Assembly: GCA_013695765.1 (NCBI GenBank)
Contig: JACCZW010000134.1
Span: forward strand, 1 to 32,053
DNA length: 32,053 nt
Origin: Gammaproteobacteria bacterium
GTDB taxonomy: Bacteria > Pseudomonadota > Gammaproteobacteria > JACCYU01
Reading direction: 5' to 3'
The notes under the pieces were generated by a model. The model was not told the origin of the DNA, did not search any database, and worked only from the letters and a program-made list of their open reading frames with translations. The translations under genes and the position numbers were made by a program. The stretch's first letter is position 1, and each line of letters starts with the position of its first letter. This document shows positions 1 to 8,877 of this stretch, in pieces.

Positions 1-1
1 C

Positions 2-55
2 CGCCCGTTTTTGCAGTTCCGCAGTGAGCGTATGACATCCGCAGCAAGCCTATGA
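2..55 (+). CDS. 3' tail of an unidentified upstream gene (partial)
   Basis: A reading frame is open from the left edge of the window and ends at TGA 53-55. This stop overlaps the ATG of the lipid kinase at 52-54 in an ATGA arrangement, which is typical of translationally coupled genes. Only about 17 residues are visible (ending MTSAASL), too few to identify a family. The inference that this is a real gene end rests on the overlap alone, so confidence is low. Confidence 0.3.
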   Translation, partial: RPFLQFRSERMTSAASL

Positions 56-966
56 ACACAGATGCGCAGCCGCGCGCGCGCCTCGCCCTGGTGGTGGTGA
101 ATAAAAAAAGCCGTCAGGGGCAGGGTCCAACCGAAGACGCCATCGAGGTGCTGGAGCAAGGCGGCATCCGCCTGCGACGCGAGGACTGCCTGGCGCCGGA
201 CGATCTCGCTACTCTGATTCGGCGTTTGCGCGACGAGGTTGATATGGTGGTGCTGGGCGGTGGTGACGGCACCCTGAACGCCGCCGCGCCCGCGCTGATC
301 GAGACCGGTCTGCCGCTTGGCATACTCCCGCTGGGTACCGCCAACGATCTGGCGCGCACGTTGCACATCCCCCCTGATCTGCGCGCGGCGGCAAAAGTAA
401 TCGTCGATGGCCATGTGCGACGTATCGACCTGGGCGATGTCAACGGCCAGCCTTTTTTCAATGTAGCCAGCATGGGCTTGAGTGTGGGCATGGCTCACGA
501 ACTGACGCACGACGTGAAGCAGCGCTGGGGCAGGCTGGGGTATGCGGTGGCCACAGGCCGCGCACTGTCGCGCATGCGTCCGTTCTCGGCCGAACTTCGT
601 TACGACGGCGAGGTGCACAAGGTGCGCACCTTGCAGATCTCCGTAGGTAACGGTAAATATTATGGCGGTGGCATGGCAGTGAAGGAGGACGCCGTGATCA
701 ACGACGGCCAGCTCGATCTCTACAGCCTGGAATTCGGCCGCCTGTGGAAACTGGCGCTAGTCTATCCGGCCTTTCGCAGTGGCCGGCACGGCATGTGGAA
801 AGAAGTGCGCGCCGTCAGTTGCACGGAGGTGGAGATTCACACCCGCCGCCCGCGCTCAGTCAATACCGACGGCGAGATCACCACGCGCACGCCCGCGCGT
901 TTCACAGTGTCGCGCAAGGCGGTCGCCGTGTTGACACCGGCCACCGCACCCGAAGCTCTGACGTAA
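52..966 (+). CDS. diacylglycerol kinase-family lipid kinase (YegS/DagK-like)
   Basis: A 304-residue cytoplasmic lipid kinase of the DAGK catalytic family, which uses ATP to phosphorylate diacylglycerol, phosphatidylglycerol or related lipids. The nucleotide-binding signature GGGDGTLN lies at about residues 69-76 and the second conserved block, GTANDLA, at about 95-101. The N-terminus (LALVVVNKKS) is the usual first strand of the fold. Length agrees with YegS-type enzymes. The ATG at 52 overlaps the stop of an open upstream frame, so this is probably the second gene of an operon. The ribosome binding site is weak (AAG), which fits translational coupling. The exact lipid substrate cannot be read from the sequence; sphingosine or ceramide kinase homologues share these motifs. 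Confidence 0.9.
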   Translation: MNTDAQPRARLALVVVNKKSRQGQGPTEDAIEVLEQGGIRLRREDCLAPDDLATLIRRLRDEVDMVVLGGGDGTLNAAAPALIETGLPLGILPLGTANDLARTLHIPPDLRAAAKVIVDGHVRRIDLGDVNGQPFFNVASMGLSVGMAHELTHDVKQRWGRLGYAVATGRALSRMRPFSAELRYDGEVHKVRTLQISVGNGKYYGGGMAVKEDAVINDGQLDLYSLEFGRLWKLALVYPAFRSGRHGMWKEVRAVSCTEVEIHTRRPRSVNTDGEITTRTPARFTVSRKAVAVLTPATAPEALT

Positions 967-1153
967 GGGCTCTTTACGACCGGCCGGAAGTTCTGTCGCG
1001 GCATGGGGTGTTCAGATTTGTATGCGATCTCAAGTAACCGATCCCTCGCACTGAAGTGCAAAGACACCAACCGAGAATGCATTAATCATTAGCGTCGTAT
1101 CCTGTCGCATGAGGGCATAAAATCGCCGCGTTCATCCAAAAGTCATCGAACGC

Positions 1154-2325
1154 ATGGAACAACGATTGATCGGCGCGCTGGAGACGGGCGCCACCGTGAT
1201 TACCGCCAACCGGCGGCTGGCGCGGACACTGGCCTTGGACTACGTCGCGCACCGACAAAAGGCAGGCGTTGCAGTGTGAGAGACGCCAGACGTGCTGCCG
1301 TGGAGCGCGTGGCTGATGCGCGCGTTGGATTCCCGGTTCGACAGTCCGGCCAGCAACGAAGCCAGCAATGACGGAATTCCGCCTGCACTGCTGGCGCCTG
1401 AGCAGGAACATGCACTGTGGGAGGCGTTCATCCGCGCGCGCGAGTCGGAGGCGCGCCTGAATGTCCCGCCCCGCTGCCGAACTGGCGCGCGAAGCATTCA
1501 CGCTCTGGCGCGGCTGGGGGCTGCCGCTTGGCGGCGATAGCGCGCATCACAGCGACGATGTCCACGCTTTTCTGCGCTGGGCCGCCGTCTTCCAGGCGCG
1601 TTGCGACGAACTCGGCGCGATCGACGGCGCGCGGCTTTCCGACGCGGTTGCAAACAGTTTCGGCAACGGTCGTCTTGTAGCGCCTGGGCGCCTTATCCTC
1701 GCCGGTTTCGACGAACTTACGCCATAGCAGCAGTCACTTCTGCAATCGTTGCGCGAGGGCGGCCGCGAAGTCGAAGTCATTACGGCGGAGCCTTCGTGGC
1801 AGGCCGTGCGGTGCGCATCGCGGTCGCGGACACCGAGCAGGAAATTCAGCTTGCGGCGCGCTGGGCGCGGGCGCGTATTACGGAAACGGGGCGGCGTGGT
1901 TGTGCCGGAACTTGAGAACCATCGCGCGAGGGTCGCGCGTATCTTCGAAGACACGCTGCACCCGCGGGCAGCGTCGCCGCAGGTGACAGGCGAGTCCCGC
2001 GCGTTCAATATCTCGCTGGGCGCGCCATTGCGGGATTATCCGATGAATATGGTCTGACCGGCTATGTGGATGGCCGGCTGATCAATATCAAGATCGACCG
2101 CACCTTCGTGGACACCGAGGGCGTGCGCTGGATGATCGCTACAAAACCGGCACGCACGAGGGCGGCTACATCGCGAATTTCCTGTACGAAGAGGAGCAAC
2201 GTTATCGCCCGCAGTTCGCGCGTTATGCGGCGCTGGCGCGTGCCCTCGAATCGAGACCGATCGGAGTGGGGCCGTTTTATCCGCTGATTACGGACGGCTG
2301 GCGCAATTGGCCTTCGGACGCGTGA
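1154..2325 (+). pseudogene. decayed AddB/RecB-nuclease-like DNA repair gene (TIGR03623 type)
   Basis: Pieces of one protein are spread over two frames. ATG 1154 opens with VITANRRLARTLALDY, typical of the proteobacterial 'probable DNA repair protein' related to AddB. TGA 1277-1279 interrupts it. The frame continues to about 1460, then shifts to the frame carrying AAELAREAFTLWRGWGLPL. TAG 1725-1727 precedes QQSLLQSL and is explained by CAG to TAG. Further shifts near 1808 and 1890 surround IAVADTEQEIQLAARWARAR and VVVPELENHRARVARIFEDT. After LRDYP (near 2045) the sequence jumps to the C-terminal PD-(D/E)XK nuclease part (DGRLINIKIDRTFVDTEG), so a large middle section is deleted. A one-base loss near 2137 breaks the expected IDYKT motif, and TGA 2323-2325 ends the remnant. 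About 390 codons remain of a family roughly twice that size. It is almost certainly non-functional. Confidence 0.85.
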
Positions 2326-2385
2326 GACAGAACGTCGCCGAGGGATTGGCGACCTACTAACCAGATGAACTTCTGTAGGTCGGCA

Positions 2386-2423
2386 CAAATTCTCCGGGAG
2401 AGAATTTGGACAGGCGGAGCCTG
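2386..2423. repeat. two adjacent hairpins, REP-like intergenic element
   Basis: CAAATTCTC and GAGAATTTG form a perfect 9-bp stem (2386-2394 and 2400-2408, 5-nt loop). It is followed at once by CAGGC GGA GCCTG (2411-2423). No T-tract follows on either strand, so an intrinsic terminator is not well supported. The element lies between the end of the decayed nuclease gene and the convergent stop of the glycosyltransferase gene, a typical place for REP-type palindromes. Confidence 0.5.
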
Positions 2424-2476
2424 CCCGAAGGGAGGAATACAGGGAATTATTTCATCAATCCCTTGCCGACGCGATA

Positions 2477-3148
2477 TCATGCGCAGGGCAATATAAGGTG
2501 CGATTGGTGTAACCGTATGAGGTCGGCCGGCCGGTCCACGTCCCACAGCGTTGCCAGTTCGTGCCAGCATAGCCCTTGCTCGCGTAGCCGTGCGCGAGTC
2601 AGTGCGAGCACGTTTTGTGTCCCCCAGGCGATGTGCTCAAAGATTGCGCGCGCCTGAGTGCCGGCTAACGTCGTGCTGCACATGCCGATCAGTACGTAGC
2701 CGCCGTCTTCGGCAGGTCCCAGCACGACCGGCGCACCGCTAGCCAGCGTATCGAAAGCCCGCGCAAGGTAACGCCCGTCCAAGGCAGGGCAGTCGCAGCC
2801 GATGATGATGGCGTGATCGGTGTACTTCAGCGCTGCGACCAGCGCCAGGTACATGCGTTCGCCGAGGTCTGTGCCCCGCTGAGAGTTCAGTCCTACGCCG
2901 AAGCGCTTGGCGCAAGCGCTGAAGAACGGATGTGTGCAATCCGGCGCGCACCAGAGTTCCACGGGATACAGATTTGCGGTGGTTGCGGTTATCAGCGTGT
3001 GCAGAATCAGGCGGCGATGCAGTCGCGTGCAGGCTTGCGCGGTCAAGCCCGGCATCAGCCGGGTCTTGACTCGACCGGGAACCGGAGCCTTGGCGAAAAC
3101 CAGCAGACGGGTGGTGTGCGAATCAGCCAGCCGGGGTACGGGCGCCAT
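2477..3148 (-). CDS. TIGR04282-family nucleotidyl/glycosyltransferase, arsenosugar-cluster type
   Basis: A 223-residue cytoplasmic enzyme of the DUF2064/TIGR04282 family, a GT-A-like fold often encoded beside arsenosugar genes. The N-terminal block LLVFAKAPVPGRVKTRL (about residues 15-31) is the family signature and resembles nucleotide-sugar binding loops. The acidic block IIIGCDCPALDGRYL near residue 115 and GPAEDGGYVLIG near 143 are the other family landmarks. The ATG at 3148 lies inside the 3' end of the preceding glycosyltransferase gene (26-nt overlap), so the two are probably translationally coupled. It is the last gene of a four-gene minus-strand cluster with TVP38, arsS and the TIGR04283 gene. 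The chemical step is inferred from context; the family name is more certain than the substrate. Confidence 0.88.
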   Translation of the reverse strand: MAPVPRLADSHTTRLLVFAKAPVPGRVKTRLMPGLTAQACTRLHRRLILHTLITATTANLYPVELWCAPDCTHPFFSACAKRFGVGLNSQRGTDLGERMYLALVAALKYTDHAIIIGCDCPALDGRYLARAFDTLASGAPVVLGPAEDGGYVLIGMCSTTLAGTQARAIFEHIAWGTQNVLALTRARLREQGLCWHELATLWDVDRPADLIRLHQSHLILPCA

Positions 3149-3812
3149 AACGTCGCGCGAGACGTGCGGGATCGGCGCCGAAGAAATAACTCAGCCGCAA
3201 CAACCACATTATGCCGATGGTGCGGGTGATGCCTTCGCTTTCCCAGCGGCGGCTGGAGGTCTTGACTTTCCATTTGATGCGCGCCGGCCGGCTAAGCCGA
3301 AGCAGCGCGCGGCTTAGCGCGATATCTTCCATCAGCTCGATGTTCTGGAACCCGCCGATCTTTTCGAACGCCTGGCGGCGCACGAAGATGGCCTGATCGC
3401 CCGTACAAATACCCGTCACGCGCGACCGCAGGTTCATTCCCCGTTCAACCACGCGCAACAGCCATCGGCGACCGGACAGTTTCACATCGAAGCGGCCCCA
3501 GCGTCTGCCCTTGTGCAGCGCGCTGCGAATAGCACGATCCGCGGAGCGGGGCAGCAAGGTGTCGGCGTGCAGAAACACGAACACGTCGCCGCTGGCGACT
3601 GCCGCGCCGGCGTTCATCTGGCAAGCGCGGCCGCGCGGCGAACGAAGCAGTCGATCCACGAACGGCCCGCAGACCTTGAGCGTGTCATCCTGGCTGCCGC
3701 CATCGACCACGATAACCTCGTGACCCCAGGTCCGCAGCGCCTGCAACGTTTGTAAGGTCTGATTGATGCCGTCGGCTTCGTTGAGCGCGGGGATAATGAC
3801 AGACAGGCGCAT
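3123..3812 (-). CDS. TIGR04283-family GT2 glycosyltransferase, arsenosugar-cluster type
   Basis: A 229-residue family 2 glycosyltransferase. The N-terminus MRLSVIIPALNEADG and the block VIVVDGGSQDDT are the nucleotide-sugar binding elements. FLHADTLLP carries the DxD-like metal motif, and ELMEDIALSRALLR is the acceptor-side ED motif. The frame extends upstream to an ATG at 3911, but that adds a low-quality stretch inside arsS. The ATG at 3812 sits 7 nt after the arsS stop and directly before the conserved strand, so it is preferred. No membrane segment is obvious apart from a weakly hydrophobic stretch near the C-terminus. Together with ArsS and the TIGR04282 protein it fits sugar-side steps of arsenosugar formation, which is inference from gene neighbourhood. 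Confidence 0.88.
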   Translation of the reverse strand: MRLSVIIPALNEADGINQTLQTLQALRTWGHEVIVVDGGSQDDTLKVCGPFVDRLLRSPRGRACQMNAGAAVASGDVFVFLHADTLLPRSADRAIRSALHKGRRWGRFDVKLSGRRWLLRVVERGMNLRSRVTGICTGDQAIFVRRQAFEKIGGFQNIELMEDIALSRALLRLSRPARIKWKVKTSSRRWESEGITRTIGIMWLLRLSYFFGADPARLARRYGARTPAG

Positions 3813-3819
3813 GGATCGG

Positions 3820-4797
3820 TTACTGCAACGCGCCGCCGCAGCTGCTGCCCTGACCGGCCGTACAGCCGTAACAATGGTCGGCGACCATGATGGGGTTGCC
3901 TTCGAGGTCATGATTGATCAGGTCCCGCAGATGCGTGCGGGGGTGCTGGCTGTTGCTGGACGACGCGGCGAGCAACGGTATGCCCAGCATCTGATTGAAA
4001 TCGCAGTCGTAGACGTAACCGCGGTAATCCACGCTGATCAGATTACGGCACATCACGCCCATGATATTGTCGTCGCTGTGCGCGCCGCGCAGTAAGATCA
4101 TGTAGTCGTGGAACTGGCCCTTCGACACCAGGGTGCTGCCGAAGCGGGCTATGGGCATGTTGGCAAGCGTAAACAACTGGTTAAACTCAATCCCATGACG
4201 GCTGGCGAGCTCCCGTTGATAATCGGCCTGCAACCCTTCCTGAGCGGGCGGGAGTTGCGGACCTACGGGATTGTATACCAGATTCAATTCGAGATTGGCG
4301 CCCGGCCTGCCGTAGCCCAGCGCATTCAGTTTTTTGAGCGCACGAATGCTGGCTGCATACACACCGTCGCCGCGCTGCTGGTTGACGTTGTCCTCAAGGT
4401 AGCAGGGCAGCGAAGCGGTAATCACCACGCCGTTGTCGGCTAGGAACGCGGGCATGTCCTCAAAGCCCGGTTCTTCGAGGATGGTCAAGTTGCAACGATC
4501 GATCACCCGCATGCCCATGCCACACAGACGCGTGACCATTTCGCGAAAAAACGGATTCAGCTCGGGCGCGCCACCGGTGATGTCCACGGTGGTGATCGTC
4601 GGAACCTTGACGAACTCCAGCACGGTTTCCATCGTCTCGCGCGACATCATCTCCTTGCGTTTGGGGCTTGCGTTGACGTGACAGTGAAAACAGGCCTGAT
4701 TGCACTTGTAGCCGACGTTGATCTGCAAGGTCTCGAGCTTGCCGCGACGGATGGCGGGAAAAGCGGTCTGCTTGAGCCGCGGCATCATCTTGTGCAT
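3820..4797 (-). CDS. arsS: arsenosugar biosynthesis radical SAM protein ArsS (Cys form)
   Basis: A 325-residue radical SAM enzyme. The CxxxCxxC cluster motif is C32, C36, C39 in NVGYKCNQACFHCHVNASP. VDITGGAPELNP is the SAM-contacting GGE-like element. The C-terminal DUF3641 half ends in a second cysteine-rich motif, CYGCTAGQGSSCGGALQ (C309, C312, C320). Family knowledge: ArsS attaches a 5'-deoxyadenosyl group to a methylated arsenical, giving the precursor of arsenosugars; some homologues are selenoproteins. No in-frame TGA is seen here, so this is an all-cysteine version. A strong ribosome binding site (AAGGAG) precedes the ATG at 4797. No ArsM arsenite methyltransferase gene is in the window, so methylated arsenic would have to come from a gene elsewhere or from the environment. 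Confidence 0.93.
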   Translation of the reverse strand: MHKMMPRLKQTAFPAIRRGKLETLQINVGYKCNQACFHCHVNASPKRKEMMSRETMETVLEFVKVPTITTVDITGGAPELNPFFREMVTRLCGMGMRVIDRCNLTILEEPGFEDMPAFLADNGVVITASLPCYLEDNVNQQRGDGVYAASIRALKKLNALGYGRPGANLELNLVYNPVGPQLPPAQEGLQADYQRELASRHGIEFNQLFTLANMPIARFGSTLVSKGQFHDYMILLRGAHSDDNIMGVMCRNLISVDYRGYVYDCDFNQMLGIPLLAASSSNSQHPRTHLRDLINHDLEGNPIMVADHCYGCTAGQGSSCGGALQ

Positions 4798-4906
4798 TTC
4801 TTGCTCCTTAACTTTATCTAGTACTAACGTGGCAGCCAGTAAATAACCGCCACAACTAAAAACTCTTCATTTCCGGGAAATCGATTTGCAACGCTGAGAA
4901 TTCGCG

Positions 4907-5644
4907 TTACCGGGAATGGGCGCGGTAGGCATGCGCGCGCCGCGCCGCGTGTTTGGCTCGCGCCCGTCGATACTTGATGAACACATGCGGCAGGTACGCG
5001 ATGAGCGCGAACAACGTGATAGCGATCAGCGAGTTTCTGATCAGATCCTCTTCCTGGCCACTCAGCGCCTCGCGCCCGACAAAGCCCATGTACGTCAGCG
5101 TGAAGGTGCTCGGAAACAGAAAGATATAGGTAACGATTAGATAATGGCTTAATTTGATGCGTGTGAGTCCGAACGCGTAGTTGAGCAGATTGAATGGCGC
5201 GATCGGCATCAGACGCGAGAACGCGACGAAGCGCCAGCCTTCGTTTTCTACGCCTCGGATCAGGCGCTTGAGACGCCGGCCGGCAGCGCGTTCGACCCAG
5301 TCGGAGGCGACATAACGGGCGATCAGAAACGCCAGCATGGCGCCCAGAGTGGACCCAAGGAGATTGTAAAACGTGCCCCACACCGGCCCGAACACCGCGC
5401 CGCCCGCGAGCGTGAGCACCAGACCGGGCAGAAACAGCGCGGTGACTACGATATAGGCGAGCATGAACAACACGATCGCCCACGGCCCTGCTTGCTCCGC
5501 CCATTGCTGGATGACGGCGACATTGAACTCATCCCGAAAATAAAATGCCGCTACCGCGCCGGCAATAAAAATGCCCGCAAGTACCATCTGTGGCAGGAAC
5601 TTCTTCACTGCGCCTCGCCGGAAGATTCGAATGGGTTTTATCAC
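4907..5644 (-). CDS. TVP38/TMEM64-family (DedA-like) inner-membrane protein
   Basis: A polytopic membrane protein with the VTT/SNARE-associated domain. Hydrophobic segments lie near residues 18-36, 52-75, 80-108 and 160-180, and there is one near the C-terminus before an Arg/His-rich cytoplasmic tail. The family landmarks FLPGLVLTLAGGAVFGPVWG and FSRLMPIAPFNLLNYAFGLT are clear. The frame starts at GTG 5644 (245 aa), but a better ribosome binding site (GAGG) precedes an internal GTG at 5608 (VKKFLPQM), which may be the true start. It is the first gene of the arsenosugar-type cluster, 109 nt upstream of arsS. DedA-like proteins act in lipid scrambling or ion-coupled transport; a role in moving arsenical or lipid intermediates is a guess from context. 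Confidence 0.88.
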   Translation of the reverse strand: MIKPIRIFRRGAVKKFLPQMVLAGIFIAGAVAAFYFRDEFNVAVIQQWAEQAGPWAIVLFMLAYIVVTALFLPGLVLTLAGGAVFGPVWGTFYNLLGSTLGAMLAFLIARYVASDWVERAAGRRLKRLIRGVENEGWRFVAFSRLMPIAPFNLLNYAFGLTRIKLSHYLIVTYIFLFPSTFTLTYMGFVGREALSGQEEDLIRNSLIAITLFALIAYLPHVFIKYRRARAKHAARRAHAYRAHSR

Positions 5645-5689
5645 GGTGCAGGCGCGGGAAGCCTCGTTTACGGGGGGATTTATCCGCTA

Positions 5690-5726
5690 CAGCATAGCAT
5701 TTATGCTGCCCCGATCGAGCCGGGGC
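5690..5726. repeat. tandem hairpins between two minus-strand operons
   Basis: CAGCATA/TATGCTG (5690-5708, 7-bp stem, 5-nt loop) abuts GCCCCG/CGGGGC (5708-5726). The pair sits between the stop of the YqjK-like gene (5741) and the TVP38 start. It may help end transcription of the yqj-like operon, but there is no T-run after it on the minus strand. Confidence 0.45.
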
Positions 5727-5740
5727 AATTGCGCCTGGCA

Positions 5741-6070
5741 CTAATCCGAATCGATCAGACCGACGCCCTTGCGCACTAAATGCAGCAATGCAGAGCTGGC
5801 GAGCGTGCGCGCGACCGACGCCAATGGACTTGGGTGTTCGCGTCTGGACACCTCGCCGGTGTCTCTTGCGCGTCGCGAACGCTGCATCCAGGTGCCGACG
5901 ATAACGCCCGTTGAGAAACTGGACACGAGCGCGGACGGCGACGAGAGACGTCTACGGTAATCCGCGCCCAGGTCATCGTATTTTGCCGCGACCACACGCC
6001 GCTGATGGTTGATCGCGACTTCCTGCGCATCGATTTCACGTTTAAGCCACGTGAGTCTGCGCACGATCAT
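5741..6070 (-). CDS. small basic protein of a YqjD/YqjE-type operon (YqjK-like position)
   Basis: A 109-residue basic protein whose first 40 residues are charged and helical (RRLTWLKREIDAQEVAINHQ), followed by a moderately hydrophobic stretch (SALVSSFSTGVIVGTWMQRS) that could be a short membrane segment. The ATG at 6070 overlaps the end of the holin-like gene by 29 nt, so it belongs to that operon. In Escherichia coli the third gene after yqjD and yqjE (yqjK) encodes a similar small basic protein; the analogy here is positional and compositional, not a confident homology call. No function can be assigned. Confidence 0.65.
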   Translation of the reverse strand: MIVRRLTWLKREIDAQEVAINHQRRVVAAKYDDLGADYRRRLSSPSALVSSFSTGVIVGTWMQRSRRARDTGEVSRREHPSPLASVARTLASSALLHLVRKGVGLIDSD

Positions 6071-6476
6071 GCGACGCCCCCATAGGCTTTCTCAGCAACG
6101 TACGCCGAGTGGCGGTAAACAACAGATTGCGGCTCAGGTGGCGAATCAGAAACGCGCAGGCGCCGGCCGCAACGATATTGGCGATGGCCATGCCGACCAG
6201 CACGCCTTCCCACGGCCAGCCGGCCCGCACGAGGCTGAATGCTATGGCGGCCAGCAAAAACAGCCACACGCTAACCAGCAGCATGGCAGCGATTACCCCG
6301 GCGGCCAGCATGACGATCACGCTTAGTACAGCGAGCCGGCCTTCCAGGACAACCAGCGCCGCCGAACTGTTGATGAAATCGGTGGCAGCGTTCAGCAAGC
6401 CGCCAATGCCGCCGACACGCGGGCCAGGATCCGTACTGTATTGCGTGGCGCCCGCGGCGTGTGTGTTACCCCGCAT
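6042..6476 (-). CDS. phage-holin-superfamily membrane protein (DUF1469/YqjE-like)
   Basis: A 144-residue inner-membrane protein with two long hydrophobic segments at about residues 48-80 (LSVIVMLAAGVIAAMLLVSV and following) and 89-112. Between them is a short loop, RAGWPWEGV, and before them a Gly-rich N-terminus. This two-helix hairpin and its place after a DUF883 gene match the YqjE/DUF1469 family (holin superfamily III), whose members are stress-related membrane proteins rather than phage lysis genes. No phage genes are nearby. The upstream DUF883 gene ends 25 nt before the ATG at 6476, and the downstream small basic gene overlaps the 3' end, so the three are read as one unit. Confidence 0.8.
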   Translation of the reverse strand: MRGNTHAAGATQYSTDPGPRVGGIGGLLNAATDFINSSAALVVLEGRLAVLSVIVMLAAGVIAAMLLVSVWLFLLAAIAFSLVRAGWPWEGVLVGMAIANIVAAGACAFLIRHLSRNLLFTATRRTLLRKPMGASHDRAQTHVA

Positions 6477-6501
6477 GAGCGCGACAGGCCTTGCGCATCG
6501 A

Positions 6502-6780
6502 CTAGCGTCTCAGCAGCGCGGAGAACACCAGCCCCGCGGCGAACGAAATGCCCAGCGATGCGACCGGATGCTCGTACACGTAATGTCGCACATCGGTAAT
6601 GACGTCCGCGGAAATGCGCTGAGCGCGGTCGGCGGTGTCGCGAGCCTGGTCCTGCGCACGGTTCGCGCTGTGCCGCACGCGTTCCTCGATGTTATCCGCG
6701 GTGGCCGCCATTTTGTCGACGGCTTCATGTGCGGCGGCGGCTGCTTTGTCTGTGGTGCGATTGGTGGATTCCTGAATCAT
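6502..6780 (-). CDS. DUF883 family protein (ElaB/YqjD-like ribosome-associated membrane protein)
   Basis: A 92-residue protein with a long charged amphipathic helix (about residues 8-70, rich in Ala, Asp, Arg) followed by the conserved end YVYEHPVASLGISFAAGLVF and a terminal Leu-Leu-Arg-Arg. This is the DUF883 layout, in which the C-terminal helix anchors the protein in the inner membrane and the N-terminal part can bind ribosomes in stationary phase (established for E. coli YqjD and ElaB). A ribosome binding site (GAGGG) lies 7 nt before the ATG at 6780. It is the first gene of a three-gene operon and is divergent from a small lipoprotein gene with a similar amphipathic composition. Confidence 0.87.
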   Translation of the reverse strand: MIQESTNRTTDKAAAAAHEAVDKMAATADNIEERVRHSANRAQDQARDTADRAQRISADVITDVRHYVYEHPVASLGISFAAGLVFSALLRR

Positions 6781-7031
6781 GAGCGTGCCCTCTTCGTGAA
6801 TTCGTGCATAGGGTGATCCGTTGGCGGCATGCGCGCGAAGACACCGGTTACGTGCTTCAGCTTGCTTGGCGGACGTGCATGGGAATAGTATCGAGGTTCC
6901 GCGCGTAAGTCAGCAACCGAACTCCGCCCATTGCCGATAACGCGGCTGTGTACGGAACATTCGTCTGCTGATCGTCATGCTGATGACTGACGTTGCGGTT
7001 ATACAAACAAACTTTAGAGGCGATATACAAA

Positions 7032-7241
7032 ATGACAAAATCGATAATTTCGGCAATGGCGGCACTGGCGCTACTGATTGGCGTCGCGGGCTGCGAACCG
7101 GAAGGCAACGCCGAACAGGCCGGGGAAAACGTCGACGAGGCCATGGACGACGCTGGCGACGCAATGGAAAACGCCAAGGATAAAGCCCAGGACGCGACCG
7201 AACGGGCCGGCGACAAAATCGAGAAAGCAACCGACCAGTAA
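7032..7241 (+). CDS. small lipoprotein with LEA-like amphipathic helix
   Basis: A 69-residue precursor: MTKSIISAMAALALLIGVAG is a lipoprotein signal peptide and C21 is the lipidation site in LIGVAGC. The mature 49 residues are highly charged, with Ala/Asp/Glu/Lys heptad- or undecad-like repeats (AMENAKDKAQDATERAGDKI), like LEA-type or entericidin-like stress peptides. The frame opens at 6993, but the ATG at 7032 puts the signal peptide at the N-terminus and has AGAGG upstream (7016-7020), so it is preferred. The residue after Cys is Glu, which does not suggest Lol avoidance, so outer-membrane sorting is likely. It is divergent from the DUF883 operon across about 250 bp. Function unknown; a desiccation or osmotic stress role is only inferred from composition. 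Confidence 0.75.
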   Translation: MTKSIISAMAALALLIGVAGCEPEGNAEQAGENVDEAMDDAGDAMENAKDKAQDATERAGDKIEKATDQ

Positions 7242-7256
7242 ATCAGACAATACATG

Positions 7257-7288
7257 TATCCACTGCGGCCGGCGGGTTGCAGTGGATA
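7257..7288. repeat. 10-bp-stem hairpin between convergent genes
   Basis: TATCCACTGC and GCAGTGGATA form a perfect 10-bp inverted repeat with a 12-nt loop, 15 nt after the lipoprotein stop and 41 nt before the end of the convergent dehydrogenase gene. It could act as a bidirectional terminator or mRNA 3' stabiliser, but no T-tract follows on either strand. Confidence 0.5.
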
Positions 7289-7328
7289 ACCTAAACGTCC
7301 CGAGCGCGTTATCCCTGGGGCGCAACGC

Positions 7329-8720
<1,392 letters not shown>

Positions 8721-8877
8721 GTCACGTGTTTGTATGCTTGCTGCGATGCTGGGGGCGCGACGTCGAGTGCGAATTGAGCGGTCAATGGCGGCGGCATGAG
8801 ACGGGCGACCAGCTAGGGAGCCTCTGATAAAGTTCTTCAACACACTGACAGTGCGTACTTATCGACTTTTTTACAAG

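Noticed and set aside
3820-4797. possible selenocysteine in ArsS
   Set aside because: Some ArsS proteins are selenoproteins, but this frame has no internal TGA and the C-terminal motif has ordinary cysteines.
6109-6816. 235-codon plus-strand open frame
   Set aside because: Antisense to the holin-like and DUF883 genes; its low-complexity Ala/Thr/Ser composition is what an opposite-strand reading gives in GC-rich DNA.
7257-7288. intrinsic terminator at the 10-bp hairpin
   Set aside because: The stem is perfect but no T-tract follows on either strand, so it is listed only as a hairpin.
8811-8845. sequence resembling an insertion-sequence end (GGGAGCCTCTGATAAAGTTC)
   Set aside because: It looks like ends I recall from IS elements, but no second end, direct repeat or transposase fragment is seen nearby, so it is not annotated.
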